DNA of 46,824 bases, from positions 1-46,824 of the forward strand of contig CAUBTS010000004.1 in assembly GCA_958438955.1 (NCBI GenBank). The letters run 5' to 3'. Positions 39,747-46,824 of the stretch are shown here, piece after piece. The notes below the pieces were generated by a model. It had not been told where the DNA came from, did not search any database, and saw nothing but the letters and a program-made list of their open reading frames with translations. The translations under genes were made by a program, and so were the position numbers. Position 1 is the stretch's first letter. Each line of letters begins with the position of its first letter. The DNA is from an uncultured Collinsella sp. GTDB taxonomy: Bacteria > Actinomycetota > Coriobacteriia > Coriobacteriales > Coriobacteriaceae.

Positions 39747-39859
39747 CGCTTTCCATTCTGGTTAATAGCGTCCATCTGCGACTATAGCGACCGTAACCTC
39801 GCCTTTTTCTTTCGTTTTCCGCTTATAGTCTCACTTGAGACGTCTCCGAAACAGTCAAA

Positions 39860-39890
39860 TTGCACACTCATTGCACACGCGATTGCACAC
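39860..39890 (+). repeat. three TTGCACAC direct repeats before the integrase gene
   Basis: TTGCACAC occurs at 39860, 39871 and 39883, spaced by 11 and 12 bases (about one helical turn), right before the integrase ribosome site. The position fits integrase arm-type binding sites or an operator. Confidence 0.55.
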
Positions 39891-39899
39891 GGAGGGACA

Positions 39900-41105
39900 A
39901 TGGAAGAGAAATACACCACCTCGTCTATTTATAAGTTTAAGGACGATCGCTGGCGCGCACAGTTCCCCTATTTGGAGAACGGCATCTGGCATAAGAAGAC
40001 TCAGCTCTTGGAACATCGAGGGCGCGATAAAGGCAGAAGCCATAAGCATCGCGATGCCGCCATGCTCGAGGCCGAATCCATCCGCGCATCTCTCAATGAG
40101 AAGGCCACCGCAGAAGCAGCTAAACCCAAGGGGCTTGGTATCACCGTTTCAAAGCTCGTGACATGCTATATCGATATCGAGTGCGCGGACGTCGCGCGCT
40201 CCACGGCGACCGGATACCACGGCATGCTCCGCCGGAATATCGAACCGTATCTCGGTGATGTCCCATTGGAAGACCTTACGGAAGAGGATGTTCAGGAATG
40301 GATAACGGCGATCGCCTCAACCCACGCACGGTCCACCGCCTGCAATTCCCTACGGTTGTTACGAGGCTCGCTCAAATATGGAATGCGAAAGAAATGGATT
40401 GACGAAAACGTGGCCTCTTGGGCAAAAGTCCCCAAAAACGAAGACGCGAACTACGGTCTACCGAATTCGCTTACAACCAAAGAGCGAACCAGGGTCTTGA
40501 ACACTCTGAACGCCTCCATAGATATCCCAGCGATGCTTGCAGCCAAGATAGCGCTCTACACGGGATTGCGGCGCGGCGAGCTCTGCGCCCTGAAATGGAA
40601 AAACGTGGACTTTAAATCCTCAACGATCCGAGTCGAGGCCGCGATTGGGCACACAGATAACGAGTTCTATATCAAGGGCCCCAAGAGCATTAGCAGCCGG
40701 CGCGCTACCCCCAACTGCCCGAAAGACCTCATGAAAGACCTTGCGAAGCGCGAGGCCGACATGAAGTCCGAATGCGCGAATCTGGGCGTTGAGTTCAGCG
40801 ACGAACTGTTTGTCCTCGGCTTTCCGGACGGCTCCTTCTTGAAACCGCCCAGGATCAACGACGCTTGGCGGGCCCTGGCAAAGGCCTTGAAGCTCCATGG
40901 TGTCTTGAACAAGAACACCGTCACCTTCCACGACCTCAGGCACAGTTTTGCAACGTACGCCGTTTCCAACGGAATCGACCCGAGGACTCTCGCAAGCCTC
41001 ATGGGGCACTCGAAGGCGTCGATGACACTCGACAGATACGCCAGTGCCGACCCAGCAGCCACCGCATCGGCTATGAGAACTCTTGGACGCTTATATAAAG
41101 AGTGA
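39900..41105 (+). CDS. tyrosine-type site-specific integrase
   Basis: A 401-residue recombinase that would insert and, with excisionase, remove the element at the tRNA-Thr site. An N-terminal arm-binding region (about 1-70) and a core-binding SAM-like domain (about 80-180) precede the catalytic domain. R224 (TGLRRGEL), H344 and R347 (HDLRHSFAT), H370 (GHSKASM) and the nucleophile Y380 (LDRYASAD) are all present. A lysine lies near 259-262. ATG at 39900 follows GGAGGG closely. The gene looks intact. Confidence 0.95.
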   Translation: MEEKYTTSSIYKFKDDRWRAQFPYLENGIWHKKTQLLEHRGRDKGRSHKHRDAAMLEAESIRASLNEKATAEAAKPKGLGITVSKLVTCYIDIECADVARSTATGYHGMLRRNIEPYLGDVPLEDLTEEDVQEWITAIASTHARSTACNSLRLLRGSLKYGMRKKWIDENVASWAKVPKNEDANYGLPNSLTTKERTRVLNTLNASIDIPAMLAAKIALYTGLRRGELCALKWKNVDFKSSTIRVEAAIGHTDNEFYIKGPKSISSRRATPNCPKDLMKDLAKREADMKSECANLGVEFSDELFVLGFPDGSFLKPPRINDAWRALAKALKLHGVLNKNTVTFHDLRHSFATYAVSNGIDPRTLASLMGHSKASMTLDRYASADPAATASAMRTLGRLYKE

Positions 41106-41145
41106 TTTGCTTCGTCGCAAGCAAAGAAGTCAACAGTGGCTCGGA

Positions 41146-41174
41146 GGCCCGGCTTTAACCGGGCCTTTTCTTGT
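41146..41174 (+). terminator. integrase terminator
   Basis: GGCCCGG, loop, CCGGGCC followed by TTTTCTTGTT. Confidence 0.82.
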
Positions 41175-41300
41175 TGCCTCGACCCTTCAACGTCTTTTTT
41201 GTCCATAGCGTCCGCCCTGCCCGTACTTTGACGAATGCCGGCGGCGGCGTGTCAGACTGCGAAATAAGAGAAATCGGCAAATTCCAGAAAGGAGACCGAA

Positions 41301-41510
41301 ATGAAATTCAAAGAAAAGCGTATCGGAGTCGACGACTTCCGCAGTATGCCGGATATCGTCGATCCGCTGCCGGTCGCGTACCTGCTCGGCATCAGCGACC
41401 GCTCTGTCTACCGCCTCTGCCAGAACGGGACGTTCAAAGCCGTGAAGTGCGGCAAGTTATGGCGAATCAACCGCGATAGCGTTCTCAAGTATATCGGCGC
41501 ATCAAATTAA
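41301..41510 (+). CDS. excisionase-type helix-turn-helix protein
   Basis: A 69-residue DNA-binding protein. The core PVAYLLGISDRSVYRLCQNG then TFKAVKCGKLWRINRDSV is the MerR-like excisionase fold. It probably directs the integrase toward excision or acts as a small regulator. ATG at 41301 follows AAAGGAG. A TTGACG (about 41230) is the only promoter-like element upstream. It is clearly lower in GC than the transfer genes that follow. Confidence 0.85.
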   Translation: MKFKEKRIGVDDFRSMPDIVDPLPVAYLLGISDRSVYRLCQNGTFKAVKCGKLWRINRDSVLKYIGASN

Positions 41511-41556
41511 CCAAAGGTTACGGGAAACCAACCAATACAAAGCCCTGGAGGATTAT

Positions 41557-42000
41557 ATGTTTGAATTCGATAAAGCCAACGGCGTCATTGAACGCGGCGA
41601 GCTGCTGTACTCCGTCCCGCATGACTCCGAAATCGTTCTTGATACCGGCGTTCCCGCCTACTCGGGCCCGGCACTTCTGAAGTTCAAATATCCGGTGAAG
41701 CATGCACCGAGCGCACTTATCGTTACTCAGACCGTTGCTGAGAAACTGAACGAAAAACGTGCGTCGATCGTAGTTGAAATCATTAGGCGTTGGAAGGACA
41801 TCCCCAAGGCCGACCTCGCACGCATCATTTTGGGAGCGGGTGCTTATTCCGGCGGTTTCAGCCTCAGTCCCATTGAGAAAATCGAGGAATCAATTGACCT
41901 CGACAGTCTTGAACTCTCTAACAAACTTATCGCTTATATGCCATTACCAGCTGATAAGGCACCAGAGAACTATCCGATCACCTTCACAGTATCTTGCTAA
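41557..42000 (+). CDS. hypothetical protein in the mobile element
   Basis: I do not recognise this 147-residue protein. It has no signal peptide or membrane segment. The N-terminal half is beta-like (GELLYSVPHDSEIVLDTG, SGPALLKFKYPV), and the rest is helical (TVAEKLNEKRASIVVEIIRR). It has a clean ribosome site (TGGAGG before ATG at 41557), is 46 bases after the excisionase gene and is followed by a hairpin, so it is probably expressed with the excisionase. Confidence 0.7.
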   Translation: MFEFDKANGVIERGELLYSVPHDSEIVLDTGVPAYSGPALLKFKYPVKHAPSALIVTQTVAEKLNEKRASIVVEIIRRWKDIPKADLARIILGAGAYSGGFSLSPIEKIEESIDLDSLELSNKLIAYMPLPADKAPENYPITFTVSC

Positions 42001-42002
42001 AA

Positions 42003-42029
42003 ACGGGGGCCATTTGGCCCCCGTTTGTT
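42003..42029 (+). terminator. hairpin before the mobilisation operon
   Basis: ACGGGGGCC, loop ATTT, GGCCCCCGT and then TTGTT. It ends the excisionase unit, 12 bases before the next start codon; it could also belong to the transfer origin. Confidence 0.6.
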
Positions 42030-42040
42030 AAGGAGTCTAG

Positions 42041-42502
42041 ATGACAAAAACTAAAACCGTCAGCGTGAAACTCGACTCAAAGCTCTACACCGCCCTCAAG
42101 ACGCGGGCCGAACTCAGCAACTCCAACATCAGCGACGAGATCCGCTCGCTCCTGCGCTCGGCGCTCGCCGCGGAGGGGCTCGACCTCTACGGCAACGAGG
42201 TCGCGGGCTTCATCCGCGGCGTCGTCGACGCGCGCATGGACGTCGCCGCGCTCGACATCGAGCGCAAGCTCGACGCCACCGAGGACCGCATCGCCGCGGT
42301 CCTCTCGCGCCCCATGACCGCCGCCATCATGGCCGGCCTCATGTCGGCCGACGTCCTCAAGGCCTCCTACGCCTCGCTCGACGACGTCCCCGTCGCGGAC
42401 ATCTGGAAGAACTACCTCGCGCAGGCCGGCGAGCTCAGCCGCGCGGGCCTCGGCCGCATCGACGAGGTGAAGCTCCACGCGCGCGAGCGCGCCGATGGCT
42501 AG
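42041..42502 (+). CDS. ribbon-helix-helix mobilisation accessory protein (MobC-like)
   Basis: A 153-residue protein. The N-terminal TKTVSVKLDSKLYTALKTRA followed by SNSNISDEIRSLLRSAL is a ribbon-helix-helix DNA-binding fold; the C-terminal part is helical and alanine-rich. By position directly before the relaxase it should help the relaxosome at the transfer origin. ATG at 42041 follows AAGGAG. Its last 8 bases overlap the relaxase gene. GC content rises sharply within this gene and stays high to the window end. Confidence 0.75.
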   Translation: MTKTKTVSVKLDSKLYTALKTRAELSNSNISDEIRSLLRSALAAEGLDLYGNEVAGFIRGVVDARMDVAALDIERKLDATEDRIAAVLSRPMTAAIMAGLMSADVLKASYASLDDVPVADIWKNYLAQAGELSRAGLGRIDEVKLHARERADG

Positions 42503-43850
42503 CCCGCCCGTCATCGTCAACCACTCCGTCGTCCGCGCGGCGGCGTCCGCGAGGGCGACCGCCGCGGGCCTGGCGGCATACGCCGGCACCCGCCGCGGCG
42601 TCGTCATCGAGGTAAGCGAGGCGGACGGCAGGAGGCTCGGCGTGGACGGCCTGGCCGCCTACGCCGCGAACAGGACCGGCTCGACGGGCGGCCTCTGGGG
42701 CGCGGACGGCCCGGTCGCCGTGGCGGAGGCGAGGCGCGCCATCGCCCAAAACGGCGGCGCCGTGCTCACCACCGTCGTCACGGTCCCGAACGAAATGGCC
42801 CCAGGTGCCGGACTCGACCGCCTGGACGCCTGGCAGGCGCTGGTGCGCTCCGAGTGGCCGAGGCTCTTCTCCGAGATGACCGGTGTGCCCGAGAGCCGCG
42901 TGGAGTTCTACGCGGCGATGCATGTCAACGGCACGAGCCACCACGTCCACATCCTCACGGTCGACCACGCGGGCGAGTGGGACGCGCTGCTCCCCAAGCG
43001 GAAGATGGAGGCGGCGCGGCTCGAGATCTCCTCGAAGGCCATGGCGCCGCTGCTGCGGGAGGCCTACATCGAGCGCGACCTCGCGAGGGAGGCCGCGCTG
43101 GACGCCGTCTCCCGCATCGACCGGAACCGTTTCGATATCGAGCTGCCGCCGGACGGAAGGATTGAGGCCGCCCACCTCAGGCGGTTCCACCCGGAGACGT
43201 CCGCCGCGCTGAGGGAGGCCCTCGACCGGGCGGCATCCGGCTCCCCCGAGCTCGCCGGCGCGCTGGACCGCCACGGGAAGGCGGTCGAGAGGTGCGCCGG
43301 CCTCAAGTGCCTGACCGGGGAGGCCCGAGACGCCTATGTTCGCAGGGTCGCCGCCGACCTCGGCCTCCGGTGCGAGAACGCGGCCCTGCGCGTCCTGGTA
43401 CCCGACAGGACGCCGACTCGTGAGGAGATGCCGACGCGACGCGCCGCGCCCAGAACCGGCCCGGCGGTGGAGAGGCGGCGGGAGGCCGGCCTCGCCACCG
43501 AGGCCCGGGCCTGTATCCCGAAAAGGCGCCTTGAGGCAATCGGCCGAAAGGTCGCCCGCGGCCAGTCGATCGAACGCAACGACTTAAAGGGGTGCCCCAC
43601 GGCGGAGCGGATCTTCCGGCAGGTGCCGTCGGCCGGCCCGGCCCTCGGACGCGCGGCCGCGATGACGGCCTTCATCGCAAGGGAGGCCACGCGGGACGCC
43701 GGTGGCCGCGACATGGGGGACGAGGCCGGAGAGAGGGTCCTGCGGCTCATCGCCTCGGCCCTGCGGATCCTGGCATCCGGCGGCACCGGGCCGTCGAGTG
43801 CCCCGACCGTGAAGATTGCGAACAGGATAGAAAGGACAATGAGAAGATGA
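42495..43850 (+). CDS. relaxase / mobilisation protein
   Basis: A 451-residue relaxase that would nick the element at oriT and lead one strand to the recipient. The metal-binding histidine cluster is AMHVNGTSHHVHILTVDH (H143, H150, H152). The catalytic tyrosine is probably one of those near the N-terminus (Y29 or Y56). The C-terminal 200 residues are basic and arginine-rich. It starts inside the accessory gene and its stop overlaps the coupling-protein start (ATGA), making one coupled operon. I cannot assign it to a MOB family with certainty; the HxH pattern fits MOBP/MOBQ-like enzymes. Confidence 0.8.
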   Translation: MASPPVIVNHSVVRAAASARATAAGLAAYAGTRRGVVIEVSEADGRRLGVDGLAAYAANRTGSTGGLWGADGPVAVAEARRAIAQNGGAVLTTVVTVPNEMAPGAGLDRLDAWQALVRSEWPRLFSEMTGVPESRVEFYAAMHVNGTSHHVHILTVDHAGEWDALLPKRKMEAARLEISSKAMAPLLREAYIERDLAREAALDAVSRIDRNRFDIELPPDGRIEAAHLRRFHPETSAALREALDRAASGSPELAGALDRHGKAVERCAGLKCLTGEARDAYVRRVAADLGLRCENAALRVLVPDRTPTREEMPTRRAAPRTGPAVERRREAGLATEARACIPKRRLEAIGRKVARGQSIERNDLKGCPTAERIFRQVPSAGPALGRAAAMTAFIAREATRDAGGRDMGDEAGERVLRLIASALRILASGGTGPSSAPTVKIANRIERTMRR

Positions 43851-45805
43851 AACCCAAATCCTTCAACCGCAACATGAGGAGGGAGCTCGCCGACACGCTG
43901 GCGGCCCACGGTATAGTCGCCGTCGTCGCCGCCATCGCGACCGTCAGCGCGTGGGACTACGCGAGCTGGTGGATGGCATCGCTCGCCTCCGACCTCTCCA
44001 CCCTGTTGCACTTGCAGGTTGGCGACCCGGGGGCCGAGCCCGACACCGTCCTCCGCAACCCGTTGGATACGCTCGCCGACACGTTGGCAACCGGGAAAGT
44101 GGGCGGGCTGCTGGCCGCGGTCGCAGCCGTCGCAGTCACCATCATGGTCCTCGGCCTCGTCTCGTGGGCACGTTCGTGGCTGAGACTCCACGACGGGACG
44201 TTCGCCGGCGACCGCGCGCCCACGCGCACGCACGGGGACGCCTGGCTCGAGTCGAGGCCGTCCAGGGTCGCGAGGCGCTGCCCTCCCTGGGACGGGAAGG
44301 CCGCCGCGGAGGGGCTCGTGGCGGCCGGCTGCATCGGTGGCGGGATCGCGATGGTCCCCGCCGTCCACTGCCTCATAAGGGCGGGCAGCGGCGCAGGCAA
44401 GACGAGAAGGTCTCTTGCCGTCAGCGTGGCCGCCGCGATCGACCGCAACGCCCACGGGATCCCGACCTCCGTCATCGTCCACGACCCGAAGTCCGAGATC
44501 CGCGCATGGACCGAGCCGCTCGCCAGGAGGGCCGGGATGGAGGTCGTCGCCGTCCGGCTCGACGAGCCCGTCAAGTCGGCGAGGTTCAACCCCCTCGACC
44601 GCGCTATCGCGGCACTCGGGACCGAGGGCGTCGCCGGTGCCGTGGCCGAGCTCCGCGAGCTGTCGTCCGCCATCGTGCCCGATGCCTTCTCCTCTGGCCA
44701 GAGGTTCTTCACGGACGCCAGCCGCAACCTGCTGACCGGCCTCTGCCTGCTCGCGATAGCGGACGAGCGGATCCCCGACGGCGCGCGGAACCTCTCGACC
44801 GTGCTCGCGCTCCTGGAACCCCGCGACGGGAAGAGCGCCGTGAAGTCGCTGGAGGAGCTCGCCGCGGACCTGCCGGCGGGAAACCCGGCGCGCCAGTTCC
44901 TCCTCGTCGCCTCGTCGAACGGCGGCGGAGGGGAGGCCCTCGTCTCCACCGCGCGCAACTACCTCATGTCCTTCTGCGACGACGACGTCAGCCGAATGCT
45001 CTGGGACGGCGAGGTCGACCTCGCATCGGTCGGGCGCAAGCCCACCATCCTCTACATCGCCAGCGCGACGGACCGAGGGGACCGCGGCGCGCTCGTCTCG
45101 TGCATCTTCTCCCAGGCGCTGTCGGCGCTGCGCGAGACCGCGCGCCTGTCGGGCGGCAGGCTGCCGGCCGAGACCCTGCTCGCCATCGACGAGGGGTCCG
45201 GGATCCCCAAGATCCCCCGCCTCCTCGGCGATCTCGCGGAGGTCCGCAGCATCGGCCTGCACGTCGTCTTCGTGCTCCAGAACACCCGCCTGCTCGAGGC
45301 CCGGTGCGGCTACTCGAGGGCCGAGTCGGACGCGCTGCTGGCGCTGCTCGGCACCCAGGTCGTCCTCTCGGTAGAGTCCGTCGGCGAGGCGGAGGAGATC
45401 AGCAAGCGACTCGGCGACTACAGTGTCAAGACGACCGGGCAGAGCTCCACCAAGGGGACGCAGAGCTCCTCGTCCGGCAAGTCGTTCTCCGTGGCGCGCC
45501 GTCCGCTGATCACCCCGTCGGAGCTCATGGCCTGGAGCGCGCGCGAGAACGGCGCGCTCGTGATCGACGCGGAGGGACCGATGGCGCTCGCCAGCCGCGA
45601 CATCACGGAGACGTTCTTGGGGCCGCTGCTGGGCATGACGTCGCCGGAGGCCGAGGGCGCGCTGCTCGCGCGGGCGCTCGAGGGGGAGGCCCGCAACGAC
45701 GCCCCGGCACCGGTCTGGCGTATCCCGGAGAAGCCGAAAAAGCCCAAGGGGTCGCCGTCCGGCGGCAGGAAGCGCAAGGTGTCCGCGGCGCCCGACGGGT
45801 TCTGA
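43847..45805 (+). CDS. type IV secretion coupling protein (VirD4/TraG family)
   Basis: A 652-residue inner-membrane ATPase that hands the relaxase-DNA complex to a conjugation channel. Two membrane helices (about 20-38 and 86-106) precede the motor domain. Walker A is AGSGAGKTRRS (about 179-189), VIVHDPKSEI follows and Walker B is LLAIDEGSGIP. GLHVVFVLQNTRLLEARCGY is the usual QN/Q motif region. A serine-rich insert (SSTKGTQSSSSGKS) and a basic proline/lysine C-terminus are present. Longer in-frame extensions lie inside the relaxase gene and are rejected. Confidence 0.9.
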   Translation: MKPKSFNRNMRRELADTLAAHGIVAVVAAIATVSAWDYASWWMASLASDLSTLLHLQVGDPGAEPDTVLRNPLDTLADTLATGKVGGLLAAVAAVAVTIMVLGLVSWARSWLRLHDGTFAGDRAPTRTHGDAWLESRPSRVARRCPPWDGKAAAEGLVAAGCIGGGIAMVPAVHCLIRAGSGAGKTRRSLAVSVAAAIDRNAHGIPTSVIVHDPKSEIRAWTEPLARRAGMEVVAVRLDEPVKSARFNPLDRAIAALGTEGVAGAVAELRELSSAIVPDAFSSGQRFFTDASRNLLTGLCLLAIADERIPDGARNLSTVLALLEPRDGKSAVKSLEELAADLPAGNPARQFLLVASSNGGGGEALVSTARNYLMSFCDDDVSRMLWDGEVDLASVGRKPTILYIASATDRGDRGALVSCIFSQALSALRETARLSGGRLPAETLLAIDEGSGIPKIPRLLGDLAEVRSIGLHVVFVLQNTRLLEARCGYSRAESDALLALLGTQVVLSVESVGEAEEISKRLGDYSVKTTGQSSTKGTQSSSSGKSFSVARRPLITPSELMAWSARENGALVIDAEGPMALASRDITETFLGPLLGMTSPEAEGALLARALEGEARNDAPAPVWRIPEKPKKPKGSPSGGRKRKVSAAPDGF

Positions 45806-45806
45806 C

Positions 45807-45877
45807 GCGTCATACGGCCCTGCCCGCGCAAACGGCCCTCCGTCATACGGCGCTCGGGGCGCGTATGACGGAGGGCC
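45807..45877. repeat. 16-bp perfect inverted repeat with a half-site
   Basis: GGCCCTCCGTCATACG (45834-45849) and its exact complement (45862-45877) flank a 12-base loop. A further CGTCATACGGC lies at 45807-45817. There is no T-run, so it is not an obvious terminator. It lies between the coupling-protein gene and the converging gene at 46080-46676. Confidence 0.75.
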
Positions 45878-46030
45878 GCCGTCGCCTTTCCGGCTTGACC
45901 GGCAACGCTACCAGCGAAAACGAACTCGGCCCGCCGAGTTGCGCCGCAAAATCCAGGGCGCCCGTAGTGCGCCCTTATCCTGCTCCCACCGTCCAAGGCA
46001 CTTGGGCGGCGGGAGTTCCGCATCCCCGGG

Positions 46031-46063
46031 AAAAGAAAAGCGCGGCCCATCCGGACCGCGCTT
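46031..46063 (-). terminator. terminator of the minus-strand accessory genes
   Basis: The minus strand has AAGCGCGG and CC paired with GG and CCGCGCTT around a short loop, then TTTTCTTTT, 16 bases after the stop of the 46080-46676 gene. Confidence 0.7.
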
Positions 46064-46079
46064 GCGCTCTCCTCCTATT

Positions 46080-46676
46080 TCACCCCGCGACGTAGACCGT
46101 CCGGCCCGTCTCACAGTCGATGGTCTCGGCGTCCCCGAAACCGACCCGGACGGCCGCCCATCCGCCGGCGGCCGCCAACGCGTCGGCCTCGGACCTCGCG
46201 GCGGCGATGAGGCGCTCGAGCTCGGCCGAGCCCGCCGGCGCGGTCCCCGCCTCGAACGCGCCGCCGTCGCCGCCTGACTCGTACTCGACGACGACCGTCG
46301 AGCCGAGCGCCTCCTCGAGGGTCTCGGTCAGGCCGCCCATGCCGTCGAGGGCGTGCCCGGCGACCGTGGCCAGCGGGTAGCGGGCCATCCCGGACGCAGC
46401 CGAGCGGCCGGCCATCCGGAGTATGCCGGCGGCCACGAGTGCCTTGAGGAGTGCCGCGGGGACCGCGGCGCCGATGGCGATGTTGCCGTGCCCGCGGCAC
46501 CACTCGGCCGCAGCCGGCACGTTCGCCGTGAGCACGCCCCACTCGGCCATGTAGCCGTCGGAGCGCGGGTCCGTGGCGTCGAGGAGGAGGACGGCGAGGC
46601 CGCCGCCCACGTACTCCCCGGCCACGAGGGCGAGGCGGACCGCCTCGCCCATGGAGTCGAACTCGACCGTGACCAT
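46080..46676 (-). CDS. hypothetical accessory protein of the mobile element
   Basis: A 198-residue acidic, alanine/glycine-rich protein that I do not recognise. It begins MVTVEFDSMGEAVRLALVAG and has no signal peptide or membrane segment. ATG at 46676 has GGAGG about 8 bases upstream, and its ribosome site overlaps the stop of the preceding gene (gap of 4 bases), so the two are coupled. Proteins of this general kind are common in integrative elements of gut Coriobacteriia, but that is context only. Confidence 0.65.
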   Translation of the reverse strand: MVTVEFDSMGEAVRLALVAGEYVGGGLAVLLLDATDPRSDGYMAEWGVLTANVPAAAEWCRGHGNIAIGAAVPAALLKALVAAGILRMAGRSAASGMARYPLATVAGHALDGMGGLTETLEEALGSTVVVEYESGGDGGAFEAGTAPAGSAELERLIAAARSEADALAAAGGWAAVRVGFGDAETIDCETGRTVYVAG

Positions 46677-46680
46677 GCGG

Positions 46681-46824
46681 CTACCTCCTCCTGACGGCGC
46701 TGAGCGGCTTCGGGGAGAAGTGCTCGTCGCGCTCGACGGCGGCGAACCCCATCTGGCGGTTCAGCTCCTCCATCTCCTTGATGCTGAAGTAGCCGAGCTC
46801 GTCGTCGTAGCCCTCGACGAGGCC
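46681..46824 (-). CDS. C-terminal part of a DUF2958-like protein (cut by window edge)
   Basis: The last 47 codons and stop of a gene entering from the right. The visible end has GLVEGYDDELGYFSIKEMEE and then LNRQMGFAAVERDEHF. GLV-G-x(3)-ELGYFS-x(3)-EL is the pattern that ends DUF2958 proteins, which are frequent in conjugative elements. It reads as the upstream, coupled partner of the 198-residue protein. The assignment rests on about 25 residues. Confidence 0.55.
   Translation of the reverse strand, partial: GLVEGYDDELGYFSIKEMEELNRQMGFAAVERDEHFSPKPLSAVRRR

Noticed and set aside
43334..45262. Minus-strand open frame of 642 codons across the relaxase and coupling-protein genes
   Set aside because: A shadow in very GC-rich DNA. 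The plus-strand genes have clear motifs, overlapping coupled starts and ribosome sites, while this frame has none.
43951..46095. Second long plus-strand frame (714 codons) overlapping the coupling protein
   Set aside because: Arginine-rich translation typical of a shifted frame in GC-rich DNA; it runs through the inverted repeat at 45834-45877 and has no recognisable domain.

Overview
The window is a piece of a high-GC Gram-positive chromosome, most like Collinsella or a close relative in the class Coriobacteriia. I judge this from base composition, codon use, the actinobacterial-type informational proteins, an RNA polymerase beta' subunit with an unusual C-terminal tail, and a transfer module of a kind common in gut Coriobacteriia. 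No database search was possible, so the genus is an inference.

Housekeeping backbone, almost all on the minus strand. Reading in the direction of transcription, from high to low coordinates: tRNA-Tyr, tRNA-Thr, tRNA-Met, tuf (38.99-37.46 kb); rpmG, tRNA-Trp, secE, nusG, rplK, rplA (37.2-34.6 kb); rplJ, rplL (12.65-11.65 kb); galU (11.3 kb); rpoB, rpoC (10.1-2.2 kb). This is the classic secE-nusG-rplKAJL-rpoBC neighbourhood, but about 22 kb of metabolic, transport and surface genes sit between rplA and rplJ, and galU sits between rplL and rpoB. Strong sigma-A-type promoters are visible before the tRNA-tuf unit, before rpmG and before rplJ. The rplJ unit also has a recognisable L10 leader RNA and an attenuator-like hairpin.

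Region 1-2.1 kb holds an ECF sigma factor and its membrane anti-sigma partner. They are preceded by an ECF-type promoter that suggests autoregulation, and they are bracketed in mirror image by two families of intergenic repeats.

Region 13-34.5 kb holds a class I/II aminotransferase, an orphan protein, a DNA-deoxyinosine glycosylase and a GH13 amylase, an MFS exporter, a fused FeoA-FeoB iron transporter, an esterase, PTS EIIA, asnS, a WYL-type regulator, a three-gene ABC importer, a surface 5'-nucleotidase, an MscS channel, and a translationally coupled pair made of a cytosolic BMP-like protein and a metallophosphoesterase.

Region 39.7-46.8 kb is the left end of an integrated mobile element. 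A 3' fragment of a tRNA-Thr(UGU) gene (attachment-site remnant) lies next to a tyrosine integrase, an excisionase, a ribbon-helix-helix accessory protein, a relaxase and a VirD4-type coupling protein. The element runs off the right edge; the intact tRNA is expected beyond it.

Intergenic DNA is rich in palindromic and tandem repeats: at least six distinct families, including a 62-bp-period tandem array and large palindromes with a shared centre. The most unusual coding feature is a domain like the RNA polymerase alpha C-terminal domain near the C-terminus of beta', with the DNA-contacting residues apparently kept.
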